Positions 1-9,072 of a stretch of 64,000 bases of DNA are shown here, piece by piece. The stretch is taken from NCBI GenBank assembly GCA_002337455.1, contig DDGC01000021.1, positions 124,001-188,000 on the forward strand. The letters are read 5' to 3'. A program made the position numbers and the translations under genes. Every line of letters begins with the position of its first letter. Position 1 is the stretch's first letter. The notes beneath the pieces are model-generated. The model had not been told where the DNA came from. It worked only from the letters and a program-made list of their open reading frames with translations, and did no database searches. Source of the DNA: Rhizobiales bacterium UBA1912 (GTDB taxonomy: Bacteria > Pseudomonadota > Alphaproteobacteria > Rhizobiales > Devosiaceae).

Positions 1-80
1 CTTTTCATTTAGCCAACATTAACCCTAACGGGCTCATAACCAAGACGAATGAAACTGTATCGCGTCGTTCGGAGGGCTCA

Positions 81-1019
81 ATGTCGCGTCTTCTCACAGG
101 CCTTACCGTGGGTCTCTTGTCTGCCGCCGCAAGCGGGCAGGCCGTTGCCGCCGATTGGGGCGTGCAGCAGGAACCGATGTTCAAGCCCGCTTATCCCGTT
201 GATATGATGCCGTATGAGGACAGCCTCGATTTCGAGGCGGGCCTGAGATATTTCTACGGCATGGGTGGTCAGCGGGCGACGATTTCCGGGCAGAACTACA
301 CCGCCGACGACGCCAGTCACTTTGTCGAAGTGCATGGTAAGATCGACGACAGTTCGACCAATACCTACGTTCAGGGCAATCTTGGTTATGCCGCGATGAT
401 AGACAATACCTATCAGACGCCGACTAGCGGTGGCGCGCAGACGTCGACTGCCGGCGCCATCGCCTATGGCGGCGCTGATTTCGGCTATCTGCCTGTTAAT
501 ACCGAAGGTTTGGCGTTCGGCGGGTTCGTGGGATACCAGTACCTAAACGAATCCGCATATATGGGCCGCTCCCAGTTTCTCATGGCATCGGGCGGCGGCA
601 ACAGTGAACCCAACTCTCTTGAAGTTCACGGCTTGCGCCTCGGCGCCACGGCACGCGCAGATATCAACGACGTTTTCGATGTTCGGGTCGATGCGGCGGC
701 CATCCCCTACGCATCCCTGAGCGGAACCTACGGGGCATTCGATCTCGCGTCCCTCGATCCCAGCCTGACACAGGGCAATGCACCGCAGATTTCCGGGCAT
801 CTTTATGGCGGTGCGCTGGAAGCCATGGTCGGTTTTAAGCCGCACGAGAATTTTGCAATCAGGGCAGGGGTCCGCGGCTATTATCTCACCGGCCCGACCG
901 AAACTTATTTCGAGGCGCGGGACACCGGGGACCCGACCCAGTCGCAGGGTTTCACCTCGCAAGGTACGATGGAATTGTTCCGCTGGGGTCCGGTCATCGA
1001 ATTGACCGGCACCTTCTAG
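81..1019 (+). CDS. Probable outer-membrane beta-barrel protein
   Basis: A 312-residue protein with a classical signal peptide (about residues 1-23, cleavage near AVA-AD). The mature part has alternating aromatic/small residues and many Gly-Tyr/Phe pairs such as GLRYFYGMGG, typical of membrane beta strands, and it ends in a Phe (ELTGTF), the usual C-terminal signature recognised by the BAM machinery. The start follows a GGAGGG ribosome site. The likely location is the outer membrane; substrate or function cannot be told from the sequence. It stands alone, with a terminator hairpin just after the stop. I do not recognise a specific family. Alternatives are a surface-antigen-like porin or a non-pore barrel. 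Confidence 0.7.
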   Translation: MSRLLTGLTVGLLSAAASGQAVAADWGVQQEPMFKPAYPVDMMPYEDSLDFEAGLRYFYGMGGQRATISGQNYTADDASHFVEVHGKIDDSSTNTYVQGNLGYAAMIDNTYQTPTSGGAQTSTAGAIAYGGADFGYLPVNTEGLAFGGFVGYQYLNESAYMGRSQFLMASGGGNSEPNSLEVHGLRLGATARADINDVFDVRVDAAAIPYASLSGTYGAFDLASLDPSLTQGNAPQISGHLYGGALEAMVGFKPHENFAIRAGVRGYYLTGPTETYFEARDTGDPTQSQGFTSQGTMELFRWGPVIELTGTF

Positions 1020-1042
1020 CACCTGAGAAGCGAACATGCTGA

Positions 1043-1070
1043 AGCCGGGCGCTTTTCGCAGCCCGGCTTT
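1043..1070 (+). terminator. Intrinsic terminator after the barrel protein gene
   Basis: Perfect 8-bp stem AGCCGGGC / GCCCGGCT with a 10-nt loop, followed by a short T run, 23 bases after the stop codon. Confidence 0.7.
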
Positions 1071-1147
1071 GCCTTGCGCCGCCTTGCTCTCGAACGCTGC
1101 ACACTATAAGTCTGGCGCGCTTCTCATGACTGCCGGACGTAGATTTC

Positions 1148-2818
1148 GTGACCGATACGCTTCGCATTGCCCTCGCTCAGCTAAACCCCAAAGTCGGCGC
1201 CATCGCTGAAAATCTCGTCCAGGCCCGCAAGGCGCTGGAGGAGGCCGAGGCGGCGGGTGCGGACATCCTGATGTTCACCGAACTCTACCTGACGGGGTAC
1301 TTCCCCGAAGATCTGCTGTTCAAGCGCCAGTTCGTGACTGAGGCGATGGAGGCTGCGAGGGCGTTGGCGCGCGCGACCAGGGGGCTGAACGTCTCGGTCC
1401 TGCTGCCGACCATCTGGAGCGCTGACGGCAAGCTCTACAACAGTGTTGTCCTGGCCGAAGACGGGGCCATCATCGACCGGCGAAACAAGGTCGAATTGCC
1501 CAATGACGACGTTTTCTATGAGAAGCGCTATTTCACCTCTGGTGACCTGCCTGAACCCATGACGATCAAGGGATTGTCGGTGGGTGTGCCGATCTGCGAG
1601 GACGTGTGGCATGAGCCGGTCTGCAAGGCGCTCGCCCAGCATGGCGCAGAAATCCTTTTGTGCCCAAACGGTTCGCCCTACTGGCGCAACAAACAGCGCC
1701 TGCGACTCGAACTGGTCCGCCAGCGTGTCCAGGAGACCGGTCTGCCGATGCTTTATTCCAACCAGATCGGCGGGCAGGACGAACTTGTGTTCGACGGTGC
1801 CAGCTTTGGCATCAATACCGATGGCTCGCTGGCGTTTCAGGGCAAGAGCTTTGTGCCCGATATGGTGATATCCGACTGGCGTAAGGGAGATGCGGGCTGG
1901 CACTGCGTTGAAGGCCATGTGACCGAGCTGGTGCCGGTCAACGAGGCGCCCTGGCATGCAGCAATGCTCGGTCTGCGCGACTATGTCCACAAGAACGGGT
2001 TTAAATCGGTGGTTCTGGGGCTGTCGGGAGGCATCGATTCTGCTGTCGTGGCGGCGCTGGCCGTCGATGCGCTGGGCGCCGAAAACGTTCACTGCCTGAT
2101 GCTGCCTTATCGCTATACGTCCGAGGCTAGCCTGCGTGACGCCAAGGCGTGCGCCGAGACCCTTGGGGTGCGCTACGACATCGTGCCGATTGGCGCGCCG
2201 GTCGACGCGGTCAACGAAAATCTGGCCGCTGTTTTTGAAGGCCACACGCCCGATATTACCGAGGAAAACCTGCAGTCGCGCATGCGTGGCACCATCCTTA
2301 TGGCGGTGTCCAACAAGCTCGGATCGCTGCTGATCACGACGGGCAACAAGTCGGAGATGGCGGTAGGCTATGCGACGATCTATGGCGACATGAACGGCGC
2401 CTACAATCCGATCAAGGACATGCTCAAGATGCAGGTCTATGGGTTGGCAGAGTGGCGGAACGGCTATTACCCGACTGACGTGCTCGGCCCGGCCGGCGTC
2501 GTCATTCCCCCTGAGATCATTTCCAAGGCGCCAAGCGCCGAACTGCGGCCCGACCAGACCGATCAGGATTCGCTGCCGCCCTATCCGGTGCTCGACGCGA
2601 TCATCGAAGCGGTGGTCGAGGACGAACTGTCGCTGGCCGAGATCGTCGGCAAGGGGTTCGATGCAGAATTGGTCCAGCGCATCGAGCGGCTCATCTATAT
2701 CGCCGAATTCAAGCGCCGCCAGTCCGCGCCGGGGCCAAAGCTCACGTCGAAAGCCTTCGGCATCGGCCGGAAATACCCGATCACATCGGGCTATCGTGAC
2801 GGGAGCGTGGCCCGATGA
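1148..2818 (+). CDS. nadE: Glutamine-dependent NAD+ synthase
   Basis: Cytoplasmic enzyme of the last NAD step: nicotinate adenine dinucleotide + ATP + glutamine to NAD+. The 556 residues match the two-domain glutamine-using form. The N-terminal nitrilase-type amidase has the Glu-Lys-Cys triad (about E45, K114, C150 in the context PICEDVW). The C-terminal synthetase has the PP-loop SGGIDS at about residues 293-298. The start is GTG; no in-frame ATG lies close by and no clear ribosome site is seen. The stop overlaps the gltX start (ATGA), so the two genes are probably translationally coupled. nadC, another NAD gene, lies at 24 kb but is not linked to it. Confidence 0.95.
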   Translation: MTDTLRIALAQLNPKVGAIAENLVQARKALEEAEAAGADILMFTELYLTGYFPEDLLFKRQFVTEAMEAARALARATRGLNVSVLLPTIWSADGKLYNSVVLAEDGAIIDRRNKVELPNDDVFYEKRYFTSGDLPEPMTIKGLSVGVPICEDVWHEPVCKALAQHGAEILLCPNGSPYWRNKQRLRLELVRQRVQETGLPMLYSNQIGGQDELVFDGASFGINTDGSLAFQGKSFVPDMVISDWRKGDAGWHCVEGHVTELVPVNEAPWHAAMLGLRDYVHKNGFKSVVLGLSGGIDSAVVAALAVDALGAENVHCLMLPYRYTSEASLRDAKACAETLGVRYDIVPIGAPVDAVNENLAAVFEGHTPDITEENLQSRMRGTILMAVSNKLGSLLITTGNKSEMAVGYATIYGDMNGAYNPIKDMLKMQVYGLAEWRNGYYPTDVLGPAGVVIPPEIISKAPSAELRPDQTDQDSLPPYPVLDAIIEAVVEDELSLAEIVGKGFDAELVQRIERLIYIAEFKRRQSAPGPKLTSKAFGIGRKYPITSGYRDGSVAR

Positions 2819-4143
2819 GCGTTGTTGTTCGCTACGCGCCATCGCCCACCGGCCGCCTGCATCTTGGCAACGCCCGTCCGTTGATTCTTAACTGGCTGTT
2901 CGCGCGCAAGAATTCCGGCCAATTCATCCTGCGTTTTGACGACACCGACACCGCGCGCTCGACAGAAGAGTTTGCACAGGGCATCGAAGCTGATCTCGAC
3001 TGGCTGGGGATCGTTCCCGATCTCAAGGCGCGCCAGTCGGACCGGCTGCCGCTCTACGATGCCGCGCGCGACCGGCTGATCGCCGAAGGGCGGCTCTACC
3101 CCGCCTATGAAACGGCGAACGAACTCGACCGCAAGCGCAAGCGCGCCCGGGCACTAGGCCGCCCACCGATCTATGATCGCGCGGCGCTCGATCTGACCGC
3201 CGAGGACAAGGCAAAGCTCGAAGCGGAGGGCCGCAAGCCGCATTGGCGGTTCAGGCTCGATGGCCGCGCTGTCGCCTTTGACGACCTCATCAAGGATGGC
3301 CAGACGGTCAATACAAGCTCCATGTCGGACCCCGTGGTGATCCGCGAAGACGGCAGCTATCTCTACACTTTCACCTCGGTTGTCGATGACATCGATATGG
3401 GTGTGACCCATATCATCCGGGGCGAAGACCATGTCTCCAACACCGGCACGCAGATCGAGATATTCGAAGCGCTTGGGGCGCCCGCGCCGGTTTTCGGACA
3501 TCACAACCTACTGACCGACGCCGAGGGACAGGGGTTTTCCAAACGGCTGGGTTCGCTCTCGCTCGGCCAGTTGCGCGACGATGGCTACGAGCCGCTGGCA
3601 GTTGCCATCATGGCGTCGATCACCGGCACGTCGCTGCCGGTCGAGCCCTATCCCGACCTCGACGCGATTGCCGAAAAACTCGAATTTTCGATGATTTCGC
3701 ATGGCTCGGCGCGCTTTGATCCAGCCGAACTCGAAACGCTCAATGCCCGCATCGTTCATGCCATGGACTTTGCTGCGGTGAAAGAGCGACTGGGCGATGT
3801 GGGCGGCTTGACTGAAGCCGCATGGCTTGCCCTGCGCGGTAACATTTCCCGGCTTAACCAGCTTGTTCCGCTCTATGACGATGTGATAGCCAACGCCTCG
3901 CCGATCATTGCGGACGAGGACAGGGACTTTATCGCCCTGGCTCGGGAAGCACTGCCGGACGAGCCATGGGACGAAACGACCTGGGGGCAGTGGACAGGTA
4001 TCCTCAAGGAAAAATCGGGCCGCAAGGGAAAAGCGCTTTTTCTGCCGCTGCGCCTGGCGCTCACCGGCAGCCACGAAGGCCCCGAGCTTAAGGCGCTTCT
4101 GCCGGTGCTGGGACGTACGGTGTCTCTGGCCCGACTATCCTGA
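2815..4143 (+). CDS. gltX: Glutamate--tRNA ligase
   Basis: Class I aminoacyl-tRNA synthetase that charges tRNA with glutamate (in alphaproteobacteria often also tRNA-Gln, for later amidation). The HIGH-type motif is HLGN (residues 16-19) in the context YAPSPTGRLHLGNARP, and the KMSKS loop is SKRLGS near residue 242. At 442 residues it is slightly shorter than the roughly 470-residue main form. Many alphaproteobacteria carry two gltX genes, so this may be one of two. The start overlaps the nadE stop by 4 bp. Its last 56 bp overlap the convergent DUF2865 gene. Being a Gln-tRNA-type GluRS is an inference only. Confidence 0.93.
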   Translation: MSVVVRYAPSPTGRLHLGNARPLILNWLFARKNSGQFILRFDDTDTARSTEEFAQGIEADLDWLGIVPDLKARQSDRLPLYDAARDRLIAEGRLYPAYETANELDRKRKRARALGRPPIYDRAALDLTAEDKAKLEAEGRKPHWRFRLDGRAVAFDDLIKDGQTVNTSSMSDPVVIREDGSYLYTFTSVVDDIDMGVTHIIRGEDHVSNTGTQIEIFEALGAPAPVFGHHNLLTDAEGQGFSKRLGSLSLGQLRDDGYEPLAVAIMASITGTSLPVEPYPDLDAIAEKLEFSMISHGSARFDPAELETLNARIVHAMDFAAVKERLGDVGGLTEAAWLALRGNISRLNQLVPLYDDVIANASPIIADEDRDFIALAREALPDEPWDETTWGQWTGILKEKSGRKGKALFLPLRLALTGSHEGPELKALLPVLGRTVSLARLS

Positions 4144-5215
4144 CCGGCCTATCGCCAAACGCAACGACCCGCATATCTGGGCCGTCGAGATCCGGCTGCT
4201 CAAAGGCAGGCTCGGCAGTCCCGTCCGCCCGGGGGCGGGGGCGTGGCAAGGGTACATAGACCAGTTCCGCCACGACGGCCTCGACCTGCTGGCCGCCGCG
4301 CGGATCGGGCTGGGGCAGGGGAAATTCCAGGTCGCCGAACGCGATGACGGCCCGCGACTGCTCGCCCTGTGCGTTGAGGGCAATCGTTCCGACCGTCTCA
4401 CGGGTCTGGCACGAACAACTCGTATCGATCTCCTCGCGGAAGCGGAAGGCATAGGACATCGACCGATAGGGCGTGCCCGAGAGCGAGATCATGTCTTCCG
4501 GCTCTTCTCCGGGATTGCGGTACGAAAACAGCGCAACCTCGGTGCCTGGACACATTTCATGGCACCGGATGGCGTCCTGGGCGACGTAATCGTCAGTGGT
4601 TGAAAAGCTGATCGGCCAGTAAAAGCCGTCGCAGGTGCGTACGCAGACGGTGCGGCGCGTCTGCTGCGTGCTCCAGGGGTTGTACGCCCCGTCGATATAG
4701 TCGTATCCGCCACCGAAGATGTCGTCGAGAAGGCCGCCTCGCGTTCCCTCGTTGCCGAAGGTGACGCCCGACTGTCCCGTGTCGCAGCCATAACGCTGAT
4801 AGTCGGCCATGATCTGCTGGTAGTTCTGAGCAAGTGTCTGGCCCTCCCGGGCCATCGATGTCAGTTGCTCGACCTGGCTTCGGCCAAGGGTAATGGACCG
4901 GGCAATCGACTGGCACTGCGCCGAAAGCGCCTGTCCGGCATTGAGTATCTGCTGGCAGCCTGAAGCGCCCCATTGGCTTTCGGCTTGCCGAACCTCGACC
5001 TGCCGGTTCTGGAGTTCGCCGACAATGCCATTGAAGCTCTGAAACATCTGGTTGCGCTCGATACCGCGCAGGATCGCGGTGATCTGTCCGCAATTCTGAT
5101 TCTGCGCCATCGCGGCGGACATGTCGGCAAAAACGAAGGCAAGGGATGCCAGAAGCGCGATCAGCAGGCGCGCCCACGCGGCAAAAGAACAACGAACTGA
5201 AATCATACCGTCCAT
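4088..5215 (-). CDS. DUF2865 domain-containing secreted protein
   Basis: A 375-residue protein with a long N-terminal signal or anchor (hydrophobic residues about 12-37, ending AAMAQ). Next come a Cys-containing helical stretch (residues about 40-130, many Gln) and a DUF2865 core with the run CVRTCDGFYWP and further Cys residues (CHEMCPG, SCSCQ), suggesting disulfides in the periplasm. The C-terminal third is Pro/Arg rich and probably disordered. The function of DUF2865 is not known to me. The start taken is ATG at 5215, though no good ribosome site is visible and an ATG at 5206 is possible. The 3' end overlaps gltX on the opposite strand by 56 bp. Confidence 0.8.
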   Translation of the reverse strand: MDGMISVRCSFAAWARLLIALLASLAFVFADMSAAMAQNQNCGQITAILRGIERNQMFQSFNGIVGELQNRQVEVRQAESQWGASGCQQILNAGQALSAQCQSIARSITLGRSQVEQLTSMAREGQTLAQNYQQIMADYQRYGCDTGQSGVTFGNEGTRGGLLDDIFGGGYDYIDGAYNPWSTQQTRRTVCVRTCDGFYWPISFSTTDDYVAQDAIRCHEMCPGTEVALFSYRNPGEEPEDMISLSGTPYRSMSYAFRFREEIDTSCSCQTRETVGTIALNAQGEQSRAVIAFGDLEFPLPQPDPRGGQQVEAVVAELVYVPLPRPRPRADGTAEPAFEQPDLDGPDMRVVAFGDRPVRIVGPETPYVPAPAEAP

Positions 5216-5339
5216 GGGGTGCCCGCCGCGACCATTGCGATCCGCTTATCAGGCTTTTGTCTCAACGCAAGGCTTTAACTGTGCAATGGTATGGGCCATC
5301 TTAGCGGCCAATGCCAATCACTTCCGGTCTTATCCACTC

Positions 5340-6353
5340 ATGAAACTTGCCACGCTGCGTAACGGTCGTCCCGACGGACATCTGGTTATCGTCTCGAGAG
5401 ACCTCGCCCGTTTCGCATCGGCGGGGCGCATAGCGTCCAACCTTCAGGATGCCCTTGACGAATGGGAGCGTTGTGCGCCGATTCTGCGGGCCGTCAGCGA
5501 CCAGCTCAACAACGGCGAGATCGCCGGCATGCCGTTCGATCCGCGCGAGGCGCTGGCGCCGTTGCCCCGCGCCTACCAATGGATCGACGGTTCGGGCTAC
5601 ATGGTGCATCTCGACAGGGTGCGCACTCTCAAGGGCAGCCGGGACGAGGAATTGCAGGACGAGCGGCCGCTGATGTATCAGGGCGGCTCGGACAGTTTCG
5701 TTGCACCCACGGCGCCCATTGTCGTGCCTGAAGATGGCCTTGCTGTCGATTTCGAGGCCGAGGTGGTCGTCGTCACAGGTCATGTGCCGATGCGCCCGAG
5801 CCGAGAGGATGCCAGCGCGGCCATCCGGCTGGTCGGAATTTGCAATGATGTCTCGTTGCGCCGGCTGGTCCTCAACGACCTCCAGAACGGGTTCGGATTT
5901 TTCCACGCCAAGCCCGCGACCAGCTTCGCCCCGATTTTTGTGACGCCGGATGAGCTAGGTGAAAGCTGGAAGGACAACCGCCTCCACCTCAAGGTGCGCG
6001 TGCATGTCAACAACAGCCTTTATGGCCAGCCCAATGCGGGCAAGGACATGCGGTTCGATTTCGCCGATCTGATCGTCACCGCGGCGCAGACGCGCGAGCT
6101 CGGCGTCGGCACGATCATCGGGTCGGGAACCGTCGCCAACGCCCATGACGAAATACTGCCGCTTAAGCATGACGGCATTGGCTTTGGCTGCATTGCAGAG
6201 GCCCGAACCGCCGAAAAGAGCAAGATCGGCAAGGCTCGCACCCCGTTCCTGGCGCTGGGGGACGTGGTGCGCATCAATGCCGTGGACGCTGACAATCGCT
6301 CGGTCTTCGGCTCTATCGAGCAGCCCGTGAAGCTGCTGACGCCGGGCGGGTAA
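5340..6353 (+). CDS. Fumarylacetoacetate hydrolase family protein
   Basis: A 337-residue enzyme of the FAH superfamily, metal-dependent hydrolases or decarboxylases acting on acyl-pyruvate-like compounds in the cytoplasm. It has the N-terminal small domain typical of bacterial FAH proteins (starting MKLATLRNGRPDG), then the FAH fold with the metal-ligand stretch DFEAEVVVV and the C-terminal IGSGTVAN and DVVRINA segments. An upstream in-frame extension exists, but homologous-looking sequence begins at MKLATL, so the ATG at 5340 is chosen. It is a single gene, divergent from the DUF2865 gene. Substrate is unknown: fumarylacetoacetate itself is possible, but no tyrosine-degradation neighbours are present. 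Confidence 0.88.
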   Translation: MKLATLRNGRPDGHLVIVSRDLARFASAGRIASNLQDALDEWERCAPILRAVSDQLNNGEIAGMPFDPREALAPLPRAYQWIDGSGYMVHLDRVRTLKGSRDEELQDERPLMYQGGSDSFVAPTAPIVVPEDGLAVDFEAEVVVVTGHVPMRPSREDASAAIRLVGICNDVSLRRLVLNDLQNGFGFFHAKPATSFAPIFVTPDELGESWKDNRLHLKVRVHVNNSLYGQPNAGKDMRFDFADLIVTAAQTRELGVGTIIGSGTVANAHDEILPLKHDGIGFGCIAEARTAEKSKIGKARTPFLALGDVVRINAVDADNRSVFGSIEQPVKLLTPGG

Positions 6354-6374
6354 GATGGGCCGCGACGGCTTGCC

Positions 6375-7148
6375 CTAAGCTTTGCGGCCGGCTTTGCGTT
6401 CGAGCATCAATTCCATTCCATCGAGAAACCGTTCAAACGCGAATTTGAACGCGCGATGCGGATCGCCCGCGCCGTATTCCGCTCCGGCAACTGGTCCGAC
6501 GCGAGAAGAAATGGGGTAGGGCGCATAATCGATCGTTTCGAGAAACGGTTCGATCCTGCGCCACCACTCGTCGTCGCTCATGCCGGTGGCATCTCGAACG
6601 GTCTTTTCGCGGGCTGCATTCCGCACGGTGCCGACAACGATATCCATAAGTGCAGTAACGGCCAGATCCATCTCAAGATCGTCGAGCCCTATGCCCTCCA
6701 CGGACCCAAGCGCAACCTCGTATGCGGCGAGCGTATTTGGGCCAAGCACGGGGCGGTGGGTCTGGAACTGCAGGACCCAGGGGTGCTGGAGATAAAATCC
6801 CCACATGGCTTCGGCAACGAGTGTCATCCGGGCGCGCCAGTCCATCTGTGGCCAATCGGGTGGAGCTTCCTTCCCTGGGGCGGCGATGTGGTCCAGCATC
6901 AGATCGTGCAACTCGGCCTTTGAGGGAACGTGGGTATAAAACGACATCGGTGAGATGCCGACGGCGTCGGCCACCCGTCTTGTACTGACGGCCTCTATTC
7001 CCTCGGCATCGGCAATATCGACGGCTGCCTGGACGATCTGCTCGAGCGCGATTTTGGGTTTGGGACCGCGGCGGGGCGCCTTGTCCCGGCCCCATAACAA
7101 CTCGAGCAGTTTTACCGGGTCACCCCGGCCAGCGATGTCCTGGCCCAT
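6375..7148 (-). CDS. TetR family transcriptional regulator
   Basis: A 257-residue repressor with an N-terminal helix-turn-helix (residues about 30-75, core TRRVADAVGISPMSFYTHV) and a C-terminal ligand domain of the TetR_C type found in tetracycline-repressor relatives. The ATG at 7148 follows GGAG with a 5-nt gap; a GTG at 7154 is too close to that site. It is divergent from the ABC exporter genes at 7328-9072, and a palindromic operator sits between them. The regulator probably represses both itself and the exporter until a drug-like ligand binds. The ligand is unknown. Confidence 0.9.
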   Translation of the reverse strand: MGQDIAGRGDPVKLLELLWGRDKAPRRGPKPKIALEQIVQAAVDIADAEGIEAVSTRRVADAVGISPMSFYTHVPSKAELHDLMLDHIAAPGKEAPPDWPQMDWRARMTLVAEAMWGFYLQHPWVLQFQTHRPVLGPNTLAAYEVALGSVEGIGLDDLEMDLAVTALMDIVVGTVRNAAREKTVRDATGMSDDEWWRRIEPFLETIDYAPYPISSRVGPVAGAEYGAGDPHRAFKFAFERFLDGMELMLERKAGRKA

Positions 7149-7167
7149 GCACACTCCAAAAATAACT

Positions 7168-7211
7168 CTTTACACCGCACAACGTTATGTTAAACCTTGT
7201 GCGGCGTACAA
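7168..7211. promoter_or_regulatory. Candidate TetR operator pair between tetR and the ABC exporter
   Basis: The 12-mer TACACCGCACAA (7171-7182) is repeated inverted as TTGTGCGGCGTA (7197-7208), 11 of 12 bases matching. The right copy extends to TTGTGCGGCGTACAA (7197-7211), itself a near-perfect 15-bp palindrome. Size and position suit a TetR-family operator controlling both divergent transcripts. Confidence 0.6.
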
Positions 7212-7327
7212 CATTAAATACCGCCGTGCCGATTTTGTCGACCGGAAATGCTCGATCACCTGCTGACATGGCCTGTCAGCCGGAGTGGTTAGGCTTTGCC
7301 CGACACATGTCAACTGGAGCCAAAGAA

Positions 7328-8290
7328 ATGATCCATGCCCGCGACATTACGCGTACCTTCAAAACCAAAACCGGTCTCGTGGAGGCGGTGCGGGGTCTTA
7401 GTCTCGACGTCGCCGATGGCGAACTCGTCGCGTTCCTCGGCCCGAACGGCGCCGGAAAATCGACCTCGGTGCGTATGCTGACGACGCTGCTCCCCATGAG
7501 TTCGGGCAGCGCCAATGTTGGTGGTCACGACGTGGCGCGCGAGCCGGCCCTTGTGCGGCGCAAGATCGGATATGTCGGCCAGAAGACTGCCTCGGGCCCA
7601 TATCACCGCGTGCGGGACGAACTCCTGATCCAGGGCAGGGCGCAGCGCATGGGAGAACGTGAGGCTGCCCGCCGGGCTGACGAACTTCTGGCCATGCTCG
7701 AACTCGATGGTCTGGCCGGGCGCGATTGCGCATCGCTTTCAGGCGGCCAGAAAAGGCGGCTCGATGTTGCGTTGGGCCTGATGCACACGCCCTCGATCCT
7801 GTTTCTCGATGAGCCTTCGACCGGGCTTGATCCCCACAGCCGCGCCAATCTCTGGGAGCATATAGTGCGCATCCGCAAGGAGACCGGCATGACCATTTTC
7901 CTTACCACCCACTATCTCGACGAGGCCGACACGATGGCTGAACGGGTGATGATCATGGACAATGGAACAATGATTGCCGACGACACGCCGGAACGGCTCA
8001 AAGCCGATCTGGCGGGGGACACGATAAAGGTAACTCTGACCAGCCGGGGCGAGGTCGCAAGCGCTGCCGAGATGGCGCAGAACCTTCCCGGGGCTAGTGA
8101 CATAGCGCCTAACGGAGTCGCATTGACCCTTACGGTCAAGGACGGCGAGGCAGTGCTCCCGCATTACCTTCGAATATTGCAGGACAAGGGCATCGATATC
8201 GCTGCCGCAAACGTCCGGCGCCCGACCCTCGATGATGTTTTTCTGGGCCTTACAGGGCGCTCGCTGCGTGAAAACGCCATCGCCGCCTGA
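7328..8290 (+). CDS. ABC transporter ATP-binding protein, daunorubicin-exporter (DrrA) type
   Basis: A 320-residue nucleotide-binding subunit of an exporter. It shows Walker A GPNGAGKST (about residues 38-46), signature LSGGQKRRLDVAL, Walker B ILFLDEPSTGLDP and the H-loop TTHYLDEAD. The C-terminal roughly 100 residues form the extra domain seen in DrrA-type proteins. The chosen ATG at 7328 has GGAG 8 nt upstream; a longer in-frame reading from 7187 would run across the operator. It is followed after 23 bp by its permease and divergent from a TetR regulator, so drug or toxic-compound export is likely. The substrate is unknown. Confidence 0.92.
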   Translation: MIHARDITRTFKTKTGLVEAVRGLSLDVADGELVAFLGPNGAGKSTSVRMLTTLLPMSSGSANVGGHDVAREPALVRRKIGYVGQKTASGPYHRVRDELLIQGRAQRMGEREAARRADELLAMLELDGLAGRDCASLSGGQKRRLDVALGLMHTPSILFLDEPSTGLDPHSRANLWEHIVRIRKETGMTIFLTTHYLDEADTMAERVMIMDNGTMIADDTPERLKADLAGDTIKVTLTSRGEVASAAEMAQNLPGASDIAPNGVALTLTVKDGEAVLPHYLRILQDKGIDIAAANVRRPTLDDVFLGLTGRSLRENAIAA

Positions 8291-8313
8291 CCGACATTCA
8301 AAAAGAGAGAACG

Positions 8314-9072
8314 ATGATGACTTTCCTCTCCGATACCTTCCTGTCGTTTCGCCGCGAGATCGGCCCGACACTGCGAAGCTGGTATTACATAGTCTTCGGC
8401 ATCATCCAGCCGCTGCTCTATCTGGCCTTGTTCGTGCCGCTGCTCAACAACATGCCCATGGGCGGCGATGGCAATGCGCTGCAATGGTTCGTGCCGGGCA
8501 TGGTCGTGATGCTTGTGCTGTTCACCACAGTCTCCTGCGGCTGGTCGCTGACGGAAGAACTGATGTCGGGCAGCTTCGAGCGGCTTTTGTCGACGCCGAT
8601 CAATCGCCCGGCCATCCTCGTCGGCCGTGCCCTCAAGGAACTGGCCCCCCTACTGGTGCAGGCCGTGATCCTGATCGTTGTGGCCCTGCCGTTCGGCCTC
8701 CAGCTCCACGTCATTCCCATGTTGGTTGGGCTGCTTTTGCTGCTCGGTTTCGGAATCGGGGTGGCTGCGCTGTCATACGCGCTGGCCATTGCCACCAAGC
8801 ATGACGGGAGCCTGTTCTATCTGGTGTCCCACTCGGTGGCCCTGCCGCTGATGCTGCTCGGCGGCGTGTTACTGCCCATGCAGATGGCCCCGGACTGGCT
8901 CTACATCGCGTCCCGTTTCAACCCACTTGCCTATCTGGTCGAGGCAGAAAGGGCGTTGTTTGCCGGGCAAATGTTTTCGATGACGGTCGGTTGGGGCGTT
9001 TTGGTTTCAATAGGCGTCGGCGCGCTGGGCTTGGCCGTGGGCTCGGCGACCATCAAAAGGGCGACCCTCTAA
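8314..9072 (+). CDS. ABC-2 type permease, DrrB-like
   Basis: A 252-residue inner-membrane protein with about six hydrophobic segments, the ABC-2 exporter fold, and the conserved C-terminal half region FNPLAYLVEAERALFAG typical of DrrB-like permeases. It pairs with the ATPase just upstream (23-bp gap, AGAGAG-type ribosome site). Together they should form a two-subunit dimeric exporter under control of the divergent TetR regulator. No further exporter subunit follows; a hairpin at 9207 probably ends the transcript. Confidence 0.9.
   Translation: MMTFLSDTFLSFRREIGPTLRSWYYIVFGIIQPLLYLALFVPLLNNMPMGGDGNALQWFVPGMVVMLVLFTTVSCGWSLTEELMSGSFERLLSTPINRPAILVGRALKELAPLLVQAVILIVVALPFGLQLHVIPMLVGLLLLLGFGIGVAALSYALAIATKHDGSLFYLVSHSVALPLMLLGGVLLPMQMAPDWLYIASRFNPLAYLVEAERALFAGQMFSMTVGWGVLVSIGVGALGLAVGSATIKRATL

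Noticed and set aside
1181..2842. Long open frame antisense to nadE (553 codons)
   Set aside because: It mirrors the codon bias of a strong real gene in GC-rich DNA; the product has no recognisable domain.
7187..7327. Longer N terminus of the ABC ATPase
   Set aside because: It would cover the operator and adds residues with no family match; GGAG and ATG at 7328 fit well.
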